Notes: generated from the sequence alone by a model not told the origin. 64,000 nucleotides of DNA from Lacimicrobium alkaliphilum (GCF_002591895.1 NZ_NISX01000006.1:124001-188000); one strand, 5' to 3'; numbered from the stretch's first letter, positions 18,180 through 28,288 are shown. Made by a program: numbers and translations.

Positions 18180-19405
18180 AGTATTTACCCCTTTTAATTT
18201 TCATCATGACAATGTGTTTTGGATTATCTGAACTGCCCCGGGCTTTTGCTTCAGGAGGAGATCAGCATGACCATACAGAACAGCAACAGGGACCAGAGGG
18301 AGGCAAGTTACTCACTGCAGGGGATTTCGCCGTTGAGATCAGTATCTTTGAGTCAGGCATCGCACCGGAGATGAGGGTGTACACCTACCAGAATAACAGG
18401 ATTGTTCAGCCCGATAAGGTGCGCCTGCAGGTTACGTTGCATCGCCTTGGGAATGTCACCGATACACTGACCTTTTCACCGGAAGGAAACTATCTGGTCA
18501 GTAATGAAACCGTGGCTGAGCCACATTCATATAAAGTCTCTGTAAAAGCGCAAACCGGCAAGCAGCAGGGGGCCTGGGACTATGAGAGCGTTGAAGGCCG
18601 CACCACCCTCACAGACAGGGTGATTAGAAAAGCTGGCATTACTGTCGACAAGGCGGGGCCGCAGACACTTAACTTTACCGAGCGCTTGTTTGGTGTTGTT
18701 GCTCCGGTAAATAAGCGTATTGCCCATGTCAGCGCTACCTATGCTGGCATTGTAACGGATGTACGGGTGAATATTGGTGAGGCTGTCAACAAGGGACAGA
18801 CTCTGGCGGTGGTCAAGAGTGCGGCCAGTGGTACAGAGTACGATCTTGTAAGTCCAATCAGTGGTGAAGTGACTCAACGGCTGGTTAATACCGGTGAAAT
18901 GGCGGCTGAGCAGATGCTGTTTGAAATTATTGATTTATCCAAAGTCTGGGTGGAGTTGTCTGCGTTTCCACAAAACATCGACAAGCTCAAAGTCGGCCAG
19001 CAGGCAGAGATTTTCGATTTGCACCAGCATCAGCGCGTGAAGGGTCAGGTCACCTACATCGCACCGATCATGACGGGCGGGCATATTGCCCGGGCCCGAG
19101 TTCTGGTCAGCAATACTCATGGGCACTGGCGCCCCGGAATGCATGTACAGGCAGATGTGAAGGTGGGCCAGAAAGCGGTTCCGTTGGCGGTTAAAACCGA
19201 TGCTCTGAAGACGTTCCGTAATATGCCGGTGGTTTTTGCCCGCTTCGGTAACACCTTTGAGGTCCGGATGCCTCAGTTGGGTGATACCGATGGCAATTAC
19301 ACCGAAGTGAAAAGCGGACTTGCGCCCGGGACCTTTTATGTATCGGGTAACAGCTATTTGCTTAAGGCTGACATTCTTAAACATGGCGCCAGCCATCAAC
19401 ATTAG
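18176..19405 (+). CDS. czcB: CzcB-type periplasmic adaptor of the metal RND pump
   Basis: A 409-residue membrane fusion protein. A signal peptide is followed by a histidine-containing segment (GGDQHDHTEQQQGPEGG), an N-terminal beta domain of about 100 residues found in CzcB relatives, then a barrel-sandwich (lipoyl-like) domain with GIVTDVRVNIGEAVNKGQ and LVSPISGEVTQRLVNTGE, a beta-barrel (VWVELSAFPQNIDKLKVGQ) and a membrane-proximal domain. The C-terminus ends in HGASHQH. It links the inner-membrane pump to the outer channel and may hand metal ions over. It lies within a tight operon: four-base overlap with czcC and nine bases before czcA. Confidence 0.92.
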   Translation: MKYLPLLIFIMTMCFGLSELPRAFASGGDQHDHTEQQQGPEGGKLLTAGDFAVEISIFESGIAPEMRVYTYQNNRIVQPDKVRLQVTLHRLGNVTDTLTFSPEGNYLVSNETVAEPHSYKVSVKAQTGKQQGAWDYESVEGRTTLTDRVIRKAGITVDKAGPQTLNFTERLFGVVAPVNKRIAHVSATYAGIVTDVRVNIGEAVNKGQTLAVVKSAASGTEYDLVSPISGEVTQRLVNTGEMAAEQMLFEIIDLSKVWVELSAFPQNIDKLKVGQQAEIFDLHQHQRVKGQVTYIAPIMTGGHIARARVLVSNTHGHWRPGMHVQADVKVGQKAVPLAVKTDALKTFRNMPVVFARFGNTFEVRMPQLGDTDGNYTEVKSGLAPGTFYVSGNSYLLKADILKHGASHQH

Positions 19406-19414
19406 GAGGCGAGT

Positions 19415-22400
19415 ATGACTGATGCACTAATACGTTTCGCCATCCACAAGCGTTGGCTGGTGATAGCCGCCACTGCTCTGGTCGCTGCAGTGGGAGTGTA
19501 TAGCACATTAAAATTACCCATTGATGCGGTGCCTGATATCACTAATGTGCAGGTGCAGATCAATACCGAAGCGCCCGGTTACTCGCCGCTGGAGACGGAG
19601 CAGCGTATTACCTATGCGGTCGAAAATGCCATGGCCGGTATACCGAACCTGGATTATACCCGTTCCCTGTCGCGTTATGGCCTGTCTCAGGTCACTGTGA
19701 TCTTTGATGAAGGCACAGATATCTACTGGGCCCGTCAGCAGATCAGTGAGCGCTTACAAAGCGTTCGTGGAAAGTTGCCGCAAGGAATAGAGCCGGCGTT
19801 AGGGCCCATTGCCAGCGGTCTGGGGGAGATTTTCACCTACATTGTCAGAGCCCGGTCCGATGCCGTTGATAAAAATGGTCAGCGCTATACCGCAGAGTCT
19901 TTGCGCACAATACAGGACTGGGTGATCCGCCCACAACTGCTTAAAGTGCCGGGCGTGACTGAAATTAATGCCGTTGGCGGCTATGAGCGTGAATACCAGG
20001 TGGCGCCAATGCCGGGGCGAATGCTGGCTTATAAAGTCTCTATGGAGGATATTTTTCGTGCACTGAGGCTGAATAATAACAATGTCGGCGCTGGTTATAT
20101 AGAGCGCAATGGCGAGCAATGGCTGGTGCGTTCCCCCGGGCAACTGAAAAGCCTGGAGGAGATTGGTCAGGTTGTGATCACCAAACGTGATGATGCCCCT
20201 GTGCGGATTAGCGATGTGGCCGAGGTTAAATATGGTGAACAGCTGCGCACCGGTGCTGCTACCTCAGAGGGAGAAGAAGTCGTATTAGGTACGGCAATGA
20301 TGTTGATTGGCGAGAACAGTCGCATTGTATCTGAGGCGGTTGCGAATAAGCTGGTCAGGGTTCAGTTGAGTCTTCCTGAAGGCATTGTGGCAGAGCCTAT
20401 CTATAACCGAACCACTTTAGTTGATAAAACCATTGCCACCGTGGAGAAGAATCTCTTTGAAGGGGCAGTGCTGGTAATCCTCATATTGTTTCTGTTGCTG
20501 GGTAATGTTCGTGCGGCTCTGATTACGGCGTTGGTGATCCCGCTGAGTATGCTGTTTGCCGTCACTGGTATGACGGTAAACCGGGTATCCGGAAATCTGA
20601 TGAGTCTGGGCGCGATTGATTTTGGCATTATTGTCGATGGTGCCGTGATTGTGGTTGAGAACGCACTGCGTCGACTCGGATTGGCTCAGCAGCGATATGG
20701 CAGGCTTTTGTCCACTAAAGAGCGATTGCAGGAGGTATTTGAAAGTACCCGCGAGGTGTTTAACCCGGCCGTGTTCGGTGTGTTGATTATTATGCTGGTA
20801 TATCTGCCGATTTTTGCCCTCAGCGGTGTGGAAGGTAAGATGTTCCACCCCATGGCATTTACGGTAGTGTCGGCCCTGCTGGGCGCCTTGATTCTGTTAA
20901 TGACGTTTGTGCCGGCGGCGATTGCCATTTTCGTCAAAGGTAAGGTGACACACCAGGAAAACCGGATCGTGCGCGGTGCACGTCGTGTCTATGAGCCGGT
21001 ACTCAGGTTGTCGTTAAAACAGCCCCTGCTTATTGCAGTCGTGGGATTCAGCTTGTTTGCCGCCTCTTTGTATCAGGCATCGCGCATGGGCACGGAGTTT
21101 CTGCCGCAACTGGATGAGGGGGATATCGCCATGCACGCACTGCGAATTCCGGGAACCGGTCTGCAGCAATCTGTTGATATGCAGTTGCAACTGGAATCGG
21201 CGATCGCTGAGTTTGGTGAAGTGAAACGGGTATTCTCCAAGATCGGCACACCGGATGTGGCAACGGATCCTATGCCACCGAGCGTGGCGGATACCTTCCT
21301 GATACTGAAGCCTCGTGAGCAATGGCCGGATCCCACTAAAACCAAAGCTCAGCTTATTTCTGAGTTGCGGGAAAGGGTCGAACAGGTTCCCGGCAATAAT
21401 TATGAATTTACCCAACCCATAGAAATGCGCTTTAACGAGCTTATATCCGGTGTCCGTGCTGACCTGGCTGTGCGCATATATGGCGATGATCTGAGCCAGC
21501 TCAAGTCACTCGGTGATACTGCGGTGAGTATAATCAATACTGTTCAGGGGGCCGCCGATGTTCGCGCTGAGCAGATGACCGGGCTTCCAACCTTAACTGT
21601 CATCCCTCAGCGGGATCATCTGGCCTTGCTGGGGCTGACCGTCACAGATGTACAGCGTGCGGCTCAGGCCGCGATTGGCGGCATTGAAGCCGGAACCATC
21701 TATGAGGGCGACAAACGTTTCCGGTTGATGCTGCGCATGGATGACAACTGGCGTGAGGATATAACCAGCCTCAGGCGCCTGCCTGTGGCGGTGCCAAAGG
21801 CGACTAATCCTGAACTGCAGTATGTGCCGCTGGGTGAAATCGCCGAGCTGAAGCTTAGTATGGGGCCCAATCAGATCAACCGTGAAAGTGGCAAACGAAA
21901 CATCGTAGTGAGTGCCAATGTGGTTGGCAGGGATCTGGGCTCTTTTGTTAAAGACATACGTCAGAAAGTTGAATCTCAATTGCCTCTACCTGCGGGTTAC
22001 TGGGTAGACTACGGAGGTACATTTGAACAATTGCAGTCGGCATCACAACGGCTGGCCATTGTGGTGCCGCTGGCCCTGCTGTTGATTTTTGGGCTACTGT
22101 ACAGTGCTTTTAATTCTATGAGTAATGCGCTGATTATCTTCACCGGGGTACCGCTGGCGCTGACCGGTGGCATTCTGGCTCTTACCTTGCGGGGCATGCC
22201 TCTGTCGATTTCAGCAGCAGTAGGATTTATTGCCTTGTCGGGTGTTGCCGTGCTCAATGGGGTGGTGATGTTGTCTTTTATTCAGCAGCTCAGGGATAGG
22301 GGCCAGTCACTGTTTGATGCCGTGTTTGACGGAGCCCGCCAGCGGTTACGTCCGGTACTGATGACCGCACTGGTGGCGAGTCTGGGTTTTGTGCCGATGG

Positions 22401-22576
22401 CCTTTAATACTGGTACAGGTGCAGAGGTGCAGCGTCCTCTGGCAACCGTAGTAATTGGTGGCATTGTGTCTTCCACTATATTGACACTGGTGGTGCTGCC
22501 GGCTTTGTACCTGTTGTTATATAAGCTGCGAAACTCCGTATCAGAGAAACCTCAGGAGAATTCCCAGCCCGGTTAG
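19415..22576 (+). CDS. czcA: CzcA-type heavy-metal RND efflux pump
   Basis: A 1053-residue inner-membrane proton/metal antiporter, the usual length for this family. Helix 4 carries D-F-G-I-I-V-D at residues 402-408 and E415 (DFGIIVDGAVIVVEN), the same positions as Asp402, Asp408 and Glu415 of the Cupriavidus CzcA pump, so a divalent-cation pump (zinc, cobalt, cadmium or nickel) is favoured over the monovalent CusA type. Two large periplasmic loops follow helices 1 and 7, and the C-terminal half repeats the 6-helix pattern. GGAGG precedes the ATG. Substrate among divalent metals cannot be decided from sequence. A strong terminator follows. Confidence 0.95.
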   Translation: MTDALIRFAIHKRWLVIAATALVAAVGVYSTLKLPIDAVPDITNVQVQINTEAPGYSPLETEQRITYAVENAMAGIPNLDYTRSLSRYGLSQVTVIFDEGTDIYWARQQISERLQSVRGKLPQGIEPALGPIASGLGEIFTYIVRARSDAVDKNGQRYTAESLRTIQDWVIRPQLLKVPGVTEINAVGGYEREYQVAPMPGRMLAYKVSMEDIFRALRLNNNNVGAGYIERNGEQWLVRSPGQLKSLEEIGQVVITKRDDAPVRISDVAEVKYGEQLRTGAATSEGEEVVLGTAMMLIGENSRIVSEAVANKLVRVQLSLPEGIVAEPIYNRTTLVDKTIATVEKNLFEGAVLVILILFLLLGNVRAALITALVIPLSMLFAVTGMTVNRVSGNLMSLGAIDFGIIVDGAVIVVENALRRLGLAQQRYGRLLSTKERLQEVFESTREVFNPAVFGVLIIMLVYLPIFALSGVEGKMFHPMAFTVVSALLGALILLMTFVPAAIAIFVKGKVTHQENRIVRGARRVYEPVLRLSLKQPLLIAVVGFSLFAASLYQASRMGTEFLPQLDEGDIAMHALRIPGTGLQQSVDMQLQLESAIAEFGEVKRVFSKIGTPDVATDPMPPSVADTFLILKPREQWPDPTKTKAQLISELRERVEQVPGNNYEFTQPIEMRFNELISGVRADLAVRIYGDDLSQLKSLGDTAVSIINTVQGAADVRAEQMTGLPTLTVIPQRDHLALLGLTVTDVQRAAQAAIGGIEAGTIYEGDKRFRLMLRMDDNWREDITSLRRLPVAVPKATNPELQYVPLGEIAELKLSMGPNQINRESGKRNIVVSANVVGRDLGSFVKDIRQKVESQLPLPAGYWVDYGGTFEQLQSASQRLAIVVPLALLLIFGLLYSAFNSMSNALIIFTGVPLALTGGILALTLRGMPLSISAAVGFIALSGVAVLNGVVMLSFIQQLRDRGQSLFDAVFDGARQRLRPVLMTALVASLGFVPMAFNTGTGAEVQRPLATVVIGGIVSSTILTLVVLPALYLLLYKLRNSVSEKPQENSQPG

Positions 22577-22583
22577 TCCTCTT

Positions 22584-22620
22584 CCGAAGATAGGTGCAAT
22601 CGAACCTATCTTCGGTTTTT
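22584..22620 (+). terminator. Rho-independent terminator of the czc operon
   Basis: Perfect 12-base arms CCGAAGATAGGT and ACCTATCTTCGG around an eight-base loop, followed by five T, eight bases after the czcA stop. Confidence 0.92.
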
Positions 22621-22696
22621 CCTGCATAGGCGCTAATTATCAGCCCTATCCCCGACATCTGTTCCTGATATATGAAACTTTAATGACAGCGCAATG

Positions 22697-22714
22697 CTGT
22701 AACAAAAATGTCAC
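22697..22714 (+). promoter_or_regulatory. PhoB-box-like site before the duplicated lipoprotein
   Basis: Two heptamers, CTGTAAC at 22697 and ATGTCAC at 22708, are spaced 11 bases apart with AAAA between, the exact architecture of a PhoB binding box (CTGTCAT-AAAA-CTGTCAT). Ten bases further is TAACCT at 22725-22730 as a possible -10, the spacing of PhoB-activated promoters. An inverse heptamer ATGACAG also occurs at 22683-22689. The lipoprotein starts at 22781. Confidence 0.6.
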
Positions 22715-22780
22715 TCACCTTGTTTAACCTAGCCGCCGGTATGAATACATAAACCCATAAAACCCGAATTGGAGAGCTCA

Positions 22781-25531
22781 ATGCAACTAAACACTCTATT
22801 TAAAGCCTCGGCTGTTGCCATGGCTGTGGCCCTGGCCGGTTGTGGCGGTGACATCAATATAAACACAAGTACTGAAGCTCCGGCTCCAGCGCCAGCTCCA
22901 GCTCCGAGCCCGACACCCACACCTACTCCAGCTGAGCCTCTCCCGGGTGAATTCAGCGCCGCTTTATCGCAGGCTGCTACTGATGCTCTGGATCAAAATG
23001 TTATTGTGCAGGTGCTAAGCGGCCGCATTACTGAAGATACGACTCTGGTTTCTACTTCTGACTCTGACCGTGTGATGTATGCACTGGAAGGGCAGGTTTT
23101 TGTCGGCGGTGACAATACAGATTCAGCTACTCTGACTATTGAACCCGGAACAGTGGTGTTTGGCAGTACAGGTGGGGATGTACTGGTCGTCAGCCGGGGA
23201 TCACAGGTTGATGCTGAAGGTAGCGCAGACGCGCCTATCGTTATGACCTCTTTGCAGGATATAACCGGTGAAGAGACTGGCGCTGGCCAGTGGGGCGGTT
23301 TTGTAATATTAGGTAACGCGCCTTCTAATAAGTGTCCGAGTGATGGTTCAGACTGCTCGTTGCAGGTTGAAGGGATTGAGGCCGGTGCTGTTTTCGGCGG
23401 TACAGATGAAGACGATAACTCTGGTACGTTGCGTTATCTGGTGCTGAAAAATGCCGGCTTCGAAATCGCCCCTGATAACGAGCTTAACGGTATTACTTTT
23501 GGCGGTGTAGGCCGTGGTACCACAGTGGAATATATCCAGGTGGATTCTAATGCCGATGATGGTATCGAAATGTTCGGCGGTACTGTCGATTTTAAAAATG
23601 TGGTACTGACCGGTATTCAGGATGACAGCGTAGACTGTGATAACGGCTGGCGCGGCCGCATGCAGTTTGTTTATGTTGAGCATGACAAAAATGGCGGTGA
23701 TGCCAACCGTGGTATTGAGTGTGACAACGATGGCTCTAACCCTGGCAAAGAGCCAATGACCCAGCCGATTATTGCCAATATGACCATTATTGGTAACAAT
23801 TTTTCCGGTACCAATTCCTCAGAAGGGGTTTATCTGCGCGAAGGCGTGGGCATGAACATTTACAACATGGTTATTACCGGTCCTTCAGAAATGGGGGAGT
23901 GTCTGGAAGCTGAAAGCGAGCCGGTGACGCAGGCGAATCTGGGTAACGGTAATATTTCCATGCAAAACTCGGCAATGGCCTGTACCAATGACGAAAACTT
24001 CAAGTTTGGCGCTACTGACGTGAATCTGGAAGACTGGTTCCTGGGTCAGGATGGCAATTTCATCAGTAGTTCGGTCATGCTGGACAGTGATGGTGTGCCG
24101 ATGGCCGGTTCTCCTTTGCTTGGTGCCGGTCAGGATGTGGCTAATACTGTCGATGGCAGCTTCTTTGAATCCGTTGACTTTATCGGTGCAGTAGGTGATG
24201 ACGACTGGCGTCAGGGCTGGGCCTTTGGTTTTGGCGGCGGTGAAGTAGCCAAAGAAGGTGACTCTGAAGCGCCAGTAGCAGGCTGCCCAATCGGTACTGA
24301 AGCGATCTCACCTGTGGATGGCTCCACCACCACTTGTCAGCTCTCTGGCCGTATCACCGCGGACATGACTCTCACCGAAGGTAATATGTATGCCCTTAGT
24401 GGCCAGGTGTTTGTTGGTGGCGATAATGTCGACTCAGCAACACTGACGATTGAACCGGGTGTTACGCTTTATGGTCGTGAAGGCGCCGATGTGCTGGTGG
24501 TCAGTCGTGGTTCACAAATTATGGCTGAAGGTACTGCTGATAAGCCTATCACTATGACGTCACGTCAGAATGTACTGGGTGAAGATGCTTTTGCCGGGCA
24601 ATGGGGTGGCTTTGTTATCCTGGGTAACGCACCATCCAATAAGTGCCCTTCAGATGGCTCCGATTGTGCCCTGCAGGTTGAAGGTATTGAAGCCGGTGCG
24701 GTATTTGGCGGCACTGACAGTACCGATAACTCCGGAACCTTACGCTATGTGCGGGTGATGAACGCCGGTTTTGAAATAGCGCCGGATAATGAGCTTAACG
24801 GTATTACCTTCGGTGGCGTGGGCTCAGGCACGACGGTTGAATACCTGCAGGTACACCAGAATGCCGATGATGGTATCGAGATGTTCGGTGGCAACGTCAA
24901 CTTTAAATATGTTGCTCTGACCAGTATTCAGGATGATAGTGTCGATTGTGATAACGGCTGGGACGGCAAGATGCAGTACGTGTTAGTTAAGCATGCCGAT
25001 GATGACTCCGATGCCAACCGTGGTATCGAGTGCGATAACGACGGTTCTAACCCGGGCAAAGAGCCGATGACCAGTCCGACCATCGCCAATATGACCATAA
25101 TCGGCAACAACTTCGCCGGCACTAACGCTTCAGAAGGTATCTACTTCCGTGAAGGTGCGGCGCCGAAGATGCACAACTTCATCGTCACCGGTCCTGCGGG
25201 CATGGGTGAATGTCTGGAGTTTGAATCTGAGCCGGTAACTCAGGCTAACCTCAGTGATGGCACGGTCATGACTCACAGCGTAATGGCCTGTGAAAACGAA
25301 GAGAACTTCAAGTTTGGCGGCTCCGATGTGAATCTGGAAGACTGGTTCCTTGCGCAAGACGGTAATCAGGTTGCCGCCGGTCGCAGTGCAGTGCTCAACG
25401 GCATTTACACCATCATCGACAGCACTACTGAAGATTTCAGCGGTGACACCTTCTTCGATAATGTTGACTTTATCGGTGCAGTGGAAGAAGGCAACGACTG
25501 GACTGCTGGCTGGACTGTAGGTCTGGAGTAA
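22781..25531 (+). CDS. Outer-membrane lipoprotein with two tandem beta-helix-like domains
   Basis: A 916-residue lipoprotein. The signal peptide ends in the lipobox LAGC, followed by a flexible proline/alanine linker (residues about 35-60) and two copies of a domain of roughly 400 residues. Both copies share GQWGGFVILGNAPSNKCPSD, DNELNGITFGGVG, DDSVDCDNGW, GIECDNDGSNPGKEPMT, TIIGNN and VNLEDWF, with conserved cysteines. The repeated short beta strands and asparagine/glycine-rich turns suggest a right-handed parallel beta helix. The gene lies directly upstream of a TonB-dependent receptor and downstream of a PhoB-like box; by analogy with SusD-type or other receptor-associated surface lipoproteins it may capture the ligand. 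That role is inference. ATG 22781 has GGAGAG ten bases upstream. Confidence 0.82.
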   Translation: MQLNTLFKASAVAMAVALAGCGGDININTSTEAPAPAPAPAPSPTPTPTPAEPLPGEFSAALSQAATDALDQNVIVQVLSGRITEDTTLVSTSDSDRVMYALEGQVFVGGDNTDSATLTIEPGTVVFGSTGGDVLVVSRGSQVDAEGSADAPIVMTSLQDITGEETGAGQWGGFVILGNAPSNKCPSDGSDCSLQVEGIEAGAVFGGTDEDDNSGTLRYLVLKNAGFEIAPDNELNGITFGGVGRGTTVEYIQVDSNADDGIEMFGGTVDFKNVVLTGIQDDSVDCDNGWRGRMQFVYVEHDKNGGDANRGIECDNDGSNPGKEPMTQPIIANMTIIGNNFSGTNSSEGVYLREGVGMNIYNMVITGPSEMGECLEAESEPVTQANLGNGNISMQNSAMACTNDENFKFGATDVNLEDWFLGQDGNFISSSVMLDSDGVPMAGSPLLGAGQDVANTVDGSFFESVDFIGAVGDDDWRQGWAFGFGGGEVAKEGDSEAPVAGCPIGTEAISPVDGSTTTCQLSGRITADMTLTEGNMYALSGQVFVGGDNVDSATLTIEPGVTLYGREGADVLVVSRGSQIMAEGTADKPITMTSRQNVLGEDAFAGQWGGFVILGNAPSNKCPSDGSDCALQVEGIEAGAVFGGTDSTDNSGTLRYVRVMNAGFEIAPDNELNGITFGGVGSGTTVEYLQVHQNADDGIEMFGGNVNFKYVALTSIQDDSVDCDNGWDGKMQYVLVKHADDDSDANRGIECDNDGSNPGKEPMTSPTIANMTIIGNNFAGTNASEGIYFREGAAPKMHNFIVTGPAGMGECLEFESEPVTQANLSDGTVMTHSVMACENEENFKFGGSDVNLEDWFLAQDGNQVAAGRSAVLNGIYTIIDSTTEDFSGDTFFDNVDFIGAVEEGNDWTAGWTVGLE
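23015..25528 (+). repeat. In-gene tandem duplication of about 1.2 kb
   Basis: Bases about 23015-24240 and 24335-25528 encode the two homologous domains of the lipoprotein, joined by a linker of about 30 codons. Long blocks are identical at protein level but differ at many synonymous sites in the DNA, so the duplication is old and kept by selection, not a recent copy. Confidence 0.85.
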
Positions 25532-25551
25532 TAGCTTGGTAGGTCCTGATA

Positions 25552-25581
25552 CAAGTGCGTTGCTTAATAGCAGCGCACTTG
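25552..25581 (+). terminator. Hairpin between lipoprotein and receptor genes
   Basis: Arms CAAGTGCG and CGCACTTG with an inner TGCT/AGCA pair and TAAT loop, followed by GCTGTTT. The T tract is weak, so this may be a partial terminator that reduces receptor expression relative to the lipoprotein, or an RNA-stabilising hairpin. Confidence 0.55.
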
Positions 25582-25627
25582 CTGTTTAAGCCTTAGATAA
25601 AGATGACATGCACAAGAGGTTACACAT

Positions 25628-28270
25628 ATGAAGCGTGCGATTAGGTTTCCCCTCGCCAGCCTGAGTGCGGCCATACTGGCCGTGTTGAGTACTCAGCCGG
25701 TTCTGGCACAAAGCGATGATGAAGAACAGTTGATTGAAGAAGTGGTGGCCACGGGTACCCGCCTTAAAGGCAGCGCTACCGCAGTAATGCAGGAGCGTAA
25801 GGATCAGGCCTTTGTGGCCGATATTATGGGCGCGGAACAAATCGCCCGTACCGGTGACAGCGATGCGGCTGGCGCACTGCGCCGTATTACCGGTCTGACC
25901 CTGGTAGACGGTAAGTTTATCTATGTTCGTGGTTTGGGTGAGCGTTACTCAAGTACTTTGCTAAACGGTGCCTCGGTGCCAAGCCCGGATCCGACCCGTA
26001 CTGTTATTCCACTGGATTTATTCCCGGCCGATATTATCGAAAGTCTGTCGGTACAGAAATCCTTTTCTCCGTCCATGCCTGCTGCCTTTGGTGGTGGTAG
26101 CGTGGATATCCGCCTGAAGAGTATCCCAACTGATACCGTTTTTAATGCCAGTGTCAGTGTTGGTGGTAATACGGATAACTTCGATGATGCCTGGCAGTAC
26201 GATGGCGGCAGCAGCTGGAAGGGCAAGGATGATGGCACCCGCGCGGCCCCCGCATCGATACAGGCGCTGTGGGACAGCCGTACCTCGTTGAACGACCTCA
26301 GTACAGATGTGAATCGCCAGTTGGCGGTGGACCTGAACCGAGATTATGACCCGGAACTGAAATCGGTGGATCCTGATTTTGGATTTAACCTTGCTTTCGG
26401 TGACAGTAAAGATATTGATGATTTTCGGATCGGCTTCCTCGGTACTGTAGGCTATGACAATGAATGGCAGGTTAGTGACCTGTTCCTCGGTGAAGATTAT
26501 CGTCAGAACCAGGATGGTACCGCCACCCTGGTGCGTGGCTGGGATGAGGTAGAGGCGACAGATCATTCGGTTAAATGGTCCGGCATGCTGGCATTAGGTG
26601 TGGATTACAACCGCAACCACAGAGTCGACCTGACCACGGTAATCCTCAACGACACCAATGACGAAGTCCGTGAAAAGCTGGGTAACAGTAATAACATCAA
26701 CTTCGGCTCTGATCAGCGTATCCGCGAATATGATGTGACCTATGAAGAGCGGCGCATGGTGGCCAATCAGATTAAGGGGATGCATACCTTTACCGAGTGG
26801 AACTTCCTCGGTTTTGATTGGAAATACTCTGATTCCCGTTCCAGCCGTTATGCCCCGGGTAATGTTCAGACTCGTTTTATCATAACGGATCAAAATGAAG
26901 ACGGTGTCTTTGACCGGGTCAATGAGAGTATTCTCAATAACGCCACAACGGCCTCCCGTTACAGCTTCCAGGATCTGGATGATAAGGTCGAAAACTATGG
27001 CTGGAATCTGACTTTACCGGTGACGCTGGAAAAGTGGGAGATCGTGCTTAAAACCGGCGCTGATTTTGTCGAGAAGACCCGTACCGCCAGTAACCGCCGT
27101 TTTGATGTGAATGCGCGGGCCTTTATGGACTCCAGCGTGCTTACCGGCCACCGTTTTGCGGATATTCTCAATGATGACGTGATTCTGAATGCGCCGCTTA
27201 CGGATAGTATTTTGCGGGATACCACGATTGCCGGCGATGACTATGTATCGGCGCAAAAAGTGGACGCCTATTACTTTGAAGCGGACATGTTCTTCGATAA
27301 TAAGTGGCGTATCAGTGGTGGCTTTCGCTGGGAAGACTTCCGTCAGGTGGTCGCGCCCTTAGATCCTGCCGATGGTACCATCGATCTGCCCACCAGCCCG
27401 ACCCCGGAAGACCTGGCCAGTCTGGCATTCCAGGAAGATAACCTGTATCCCGCGCTGGCGCTGACCTATGTTATCGATGATGAAATGCAGTTGCGCCTGG
27501 GCTATGGCGAGACCGTGGTGCGCCCGGATTTGCGTGAACTGGCACCGACTACTTATCTGGATCCACTGACGCTGTTCCCGGTCGGGGGGACACCGGGTCT
27601 GGAAACCACAGACATTAAAAACTATGACCTGCGCTGGGAATGGTATGTGGACAACGGCGATAACCTGTCTGTGGCGCTGTTCTATAAAGATATGGAAAAT
27701 CCGATTGAAACCGTGCAGTCTCCCGCTCAGGATGGTCCGCCTCTGGTGCGGATTGCCAACGCTGAAACCGGTGAAGTCTACGGTGTGGAACTGGAGTTCC
27801 TCAAAGGTCTGGACTTCCTGGGTGACTTTGGCCGTAATTTCTACACCGCCGGTAACCTGACTCTGAGTGACTCGGAAATTCAGCTGGATACTCAGGCCAT
27901 CGTCGAGCAAACCGGTGTGTCTACGGCAATCACCAATACTGAGCGTCGCCTGACAGGGCATTCTGAGTATGTGCTGAACCTGCAGTTGGGCTTTGACTCT
28001 GACAGCGGTGAGCACTCGGCTTCGGTGGTGTATAACGTGTTCGGTGAGCGGATTATTATTCCGGGCATCGAAGGCCGTGATGACTCCTACGAGCAGCCGT
28101 TCCATTCACTGGATGTGGTGTATACCTATTACCCTGACTTTAACTCTACTGTCAGCGTTAAGGTTAAAAACCTGCTGGATGAGAAAAAGGAAATCACTTT
28201 TTCTGATAATCTGATTCGCTCTGAGTCCCAGGGAATTGAATTCAGCTTGTCCTATAAAAGAGAGTTCTAA
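25628..28270 (+). CDS. Large TonB-dependent outer-membrane receptor
   Basis: An 880-residue receptor. A signal peptide ending at about QPVLA-Q is followed by a TonB box region EEVVATGTR, the plug domain (ALRRITGLTLVDGKFIYVRG, LLNGASVPSPDPTRTVIPLD, VQKSFSPSMPAAFGGGSVDI) and a long barrel that ends SYKREF with the terminal phenylalanine. AGAGG precedes the ATG. It lies 96 bases after the lipoprotein and just before the TonB2 operon that could energise it. The plug class resembles the large TonB receptors common in Alteromonadales and Xanthomonadales, whose ligands are mostly unknown. The PhoB-like boxes around it suggest a phosphorus-containing ligand; this is not visible in the protein itself. 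Confidence 0.9.
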   Translation: MKRAIRFPLASLSAAILAVLSTQPVLAQSDDEEQLIEEVVATGTRLKGSATAVMQERKDQAFVADIMGAEQIARTGDSDAAGALRRITGLTLVDGKFIYVRGLGERYSSTLLNGASVPSPDPTRTVIPLDLFPADIIESLSVQKSFSPSMPAAFGGGSVDIRLKSIPTDTVFNASVSVGGNTDNFDDAWQYDGGSSWKGKDDGTRAAPASIQALWDSRTSLNDLSTDVNRQLAVDLNRDYDPELKSVDPDFGFNLAFGDSKDIDDFRIGFLGTVGYDNEWQVSDLFLGEDYRQNQDGTATLVRGWDEVEATDHSVKWSGMLALGVDYNRNHRVDLTTVILNDTNDEVREKLGNSNNINFGSDQRIREYDVTYEERRMVANQIKGMHTFTEWNFLGFDWKYSDSRSSRYAPGNVQTRFIITDQNEDGVFDRVNESILNNATTASRYSFQDLDDKVENYGWNLTLPVTLEKWEIVLKTGADFVEKTRTASNRRFDVNARAFMDSSVLTGHRFADILNDDVILNAPLTDSILRDTTIAGDDYVSAQKVDAYYFEADMFFDNKWRISGGFRWEDFRQVVAPLDPADGTIDLPTSPTPEDLASLAFQEDNLYPALALTYVIDDEMQLRLGYGETVVRPDLRELAPTTYLDPLTLFPVGGTPGLETTDIKNYDLRWEWYVDNGDNLSVALFYKDMENPIETVQSPAQDGPPLVRIANAETGEVYGVELEFLKGLDFLGDFGRNFYTAGNLTLSDSEIQLDTQAIVEQTGVSTAITNTERRLTGHSEYVLNLQLGFDSDSGEHSASVVYNVFGERIIIPGIEGRDDSYEQPFHSLDVVYTYYPDFNSTVSVKVKNLLDEKKEITFSDNLIRSESQGIEFSLSYKREF

Positions 28271-28288
28271 GAGACAGTCTTAACTATC

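Noticed and set aside
27359-28105. 248-codon minus-strand frame opposite the large TonB receptor
   Set aside because: Antisense shadow of a real beta-barrel gene; composition is low-quality and no ribosome site is present.
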